A stretch of DNA of 7,284 bases, taken from positions 1-7,284 of the forward strand of contig DWUQ01000064.1 in assembly GCA_019120675.1 (NCBI GenBank), given 5' to 3'. Made by a program: the position numbers and the translations under genes. The stretch comes from Candidatus Paenalcaligenes intestinipullorum. GTDB taxonomy: Bacteria > Pseudomonadota > Gammaproteobacteria > Burkholderiales > Burkholderiaceae_B. Position 1 is the first letter of the stretch, and the number at the start of each line of letters is the position of its first letter. The notes beneath the pieces are model-generated. The model was given only the letters and a program-made list of their open reading frames with translations. It made no database searches and had not been told where the DNA came from. Shown piece after piece: positions 6,915 to 7,284 of this stretch.

Positions 6915-7007
6915 GGGGATGTGGCCGAGAGGTTGAAGGTACTCCCCTGCTAAGGGAGCATACGGCTTATACCCGTATCGAGGGTTCGAATCCCTCCATC
7001 CCCGCCA
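6915..7007 (+). tRNA. tRNA-Ser, anticodon GCU (reads AGC/AGU), CCA encoded
   Basis: A complete cloverleaf can be drawn. The acceptor stem GGGGATG (6915-6921) pairs with CATCCCC (6997-7003), followed by discriminator G and an encoded CCA (7005-7007). The anticodon stem CTCCC/GGGAG encloses the loop CTGCTAA, with anticodon GCT at 6949-6951. The long variable arm typical of serine tRNAs is formed by ATACGG (6960-6965) pairing with CCGTAT (6973-6978). The T arm is GAGGG/CCCTC around TTCGAAT. Length and the class II variable arm agree with tRNA-Ser, and every stem is perfect. It lies between lysC and a strong terminator. Confidence 0.97.
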
Positions 7008-7024
7008 AAAGTAAAAACACAATC

Positions 7025-7060
7025 AAGCCCTGTGCTTTTATAGCTCAGGGCTTTTTTGTT
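7025..7060 (+). terminator. Rho-independent terminator after tRNA-Ser
   Basis: AAGCCCTG (7025-7032) pairs with CAGGGCTT (7046-7053), and the T-run continues to 7057, then GTT. Inside the stem, a further GC/GC pair can form across a T-T mismatch. It starts 17 bases after the tRNA's CCA and probably ends both the tRNA transcript and the cysS-lysC operon. Confidence 0.88.
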
Positions 7061-7066
7061 GCCTAC

Positions 7067-7075
7067 AAGGAGAGG
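7067..7075 (+). promoter_or_regulatory. Strong ribosome-binding site of the 43-codon gene
   Basis: AAGGAG at 7067-7072, within AAGGAGAGG, lies 5 bases before the ATG at 7078. It is the best Shine-Dalgarno match in the window and a main reason to accept the short gene. Confidence 0.75.
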
Positions 7076-7077
7076 CC

Positions 7078-7209
7078 ATGCGTATTGCATTATTTATCTT
7101 AGGGGCCATTGCGGTCATTTACTTAGTCAGCAAAGGCTTTAAACAAGTTTTGGCAGAAAGTCGCCGCAATCGTATTGATCACGATGATGATTCCCCCGAC
7201 CAGCCCTAA
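7078..7209 (+). CDS. Small single-pass membrane protein of unknown function (43 aa)
   Basis: I do not recognise this gene. The product starts MRIALFILGAIAVIYLVSKG: one uncleaved hydrophobic helix at about 3-17, then a basic stretch (Lys19, Lys22, Arg29, Arg30, Arg32) and a very acidic tail with DHDDDSPD (34-41). By the positive-inside rule the C-terminus would face the cytoplasm. The N-terminus has only Arg2 and no cleavage motif, so this is a membrane anchor rather than an exported protein. Support for a real gene is the strong ribosome-binding site, normal codon use, and the short ordered pattern of helix, basic patch and acidic tail. It begins 17 bases after the end of the tRNA-Ser terminator, and no promoter of its own is evident. 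Its stop is one base before the A-run of the next hairpin. Annotation pipelines with a size cutoff would miss it. Confidence 0.66.
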   Translation: MRIALFILGAIAVIYLVSKGFKQVLAESRRNRIDHDDDSPDQP

Positions 7210-7210
7210 C

Positions 7211-7241
7211 AAAAAAGCCGCTGAGATTTCCTCTCAGCGGC
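7211..7241 (-). terminator. Rho-independent terminator for a convergent minus-strand gene
   Basis: GCCGCTGAGA (7217-7226) and TCTCAGCGGC (7232-7241) form a perfect 10-bp stem with a 5-base loop. Six A's at 7211-7216 become six T's on the minus strand, directly after the stem. The plus strand has no T-run after the hairpin, so it best serves a gene transcribed leftward from beyond the right edge. It may also protect the 3' end of the small membrane-protein mRNA. Confidence 0.85.
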
Positions 7242-7284
7242 CAGCAGTAAAGCAGCGTTAACGCGACTTACTGATAAGCTTGGA
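7242..7284 (-). other. Probable 3' end of a leftward gene entering from the right
   Basis: The minus strand has stop codons at 7270-7268 (after QAYQ) and at 7260-7258 (after SKLISKSR). Either could end a gene served by the terminator at 7211-7241. Fewer than ten codons are visible in each frame, so neither the frame nor the product can be decided. Confidence 0.3.

Noticed and set aside
6899..7102. Open plus-strand frame of 67 codons across the tRNA
   Set aside because: It reads through the whole tRNA-Ser gene and its terminator, a common false gene call.
1..7284. Mobile element, CRISPR array, toxin-antitoxin pair, phage attachment site at the tRNA, or defence cluster
   Set aside because: No transposase, spaced repeats, integrase or duplicated tRNA 3' end was seen; the region 3' of tRNA-Ser holds a terminator and a small gene with normal composition.

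Overview
The window is an ordinary chromosomal housekeeping block from a betaproteobacterium. The order cyclophilin, TPR protein, cysS, AlkA-like glycosylase, accA, tilS, lysC, tRNA-Ser resembles my recollection of Bordetella, Achromobacter and Alcaligenes chromosomes. The base composition looks near balanced by eye, lower than Bordetella, so a lower-GC member of Alcaligenaceae is the best guess. The family is an inference; the genus cannot be settled from this sequence.

Layout. Positions 1-1200 are on the minus strand: a TPR protein with a signal peptide (508-1200), followed in transcription order by a periplasmic-type cyclophilin (461 down to the left edge, truncated there). The 1201-1341 gap is a divergent promoter region. 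From 1342 to 6866 five genes run on the plus strand with little or no space between them: cysS (Cys-tRNA synthesis), an AlkA/Mag-type DNA glycosylase, accA (acetyl-CoA carboxylase, fatty acid synthesis), tilS (tRNA-Ile lysidine modification) and lysC (aspartokinase). A tRNA-Ser(GCU) gene (6915-7007) follows with its own likely promoter and a strong Rho-independent terminator (7025-7060). A 43-codon gene for a single-pass membrane protein (7078-7209) starts just after that terminator. The window closes with a second strong hairpin whose T-run lies on the minus strand, so it probably terminates a convergent gene beyond the right edge.

How the genes fit together. cysS, tilS and tRNA-Ser serve translation, accA and lysC serve fatty acid and aspartate-family amino acid synthesis, and the glycosylase repairs alkylated bases. 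Their grouping looks like a conserved mixed-function operon rather than one pathway. The minus-strand pair is exported: a periplasmic TPR protein and a periplasmic proline isomerase.

I found no mobile element, CRISPR array, phage remnant or novel defence system. The points most worth a second look are regulatory or translational: an internal start in lysC that would give a separate aspartokinase beta subunit, an internal start in the cyclophilin gene that would give a cytoplasmic form, a small membrane-protein gene placed directly behind a terminator, and a GTG start choice in the TPR gene.
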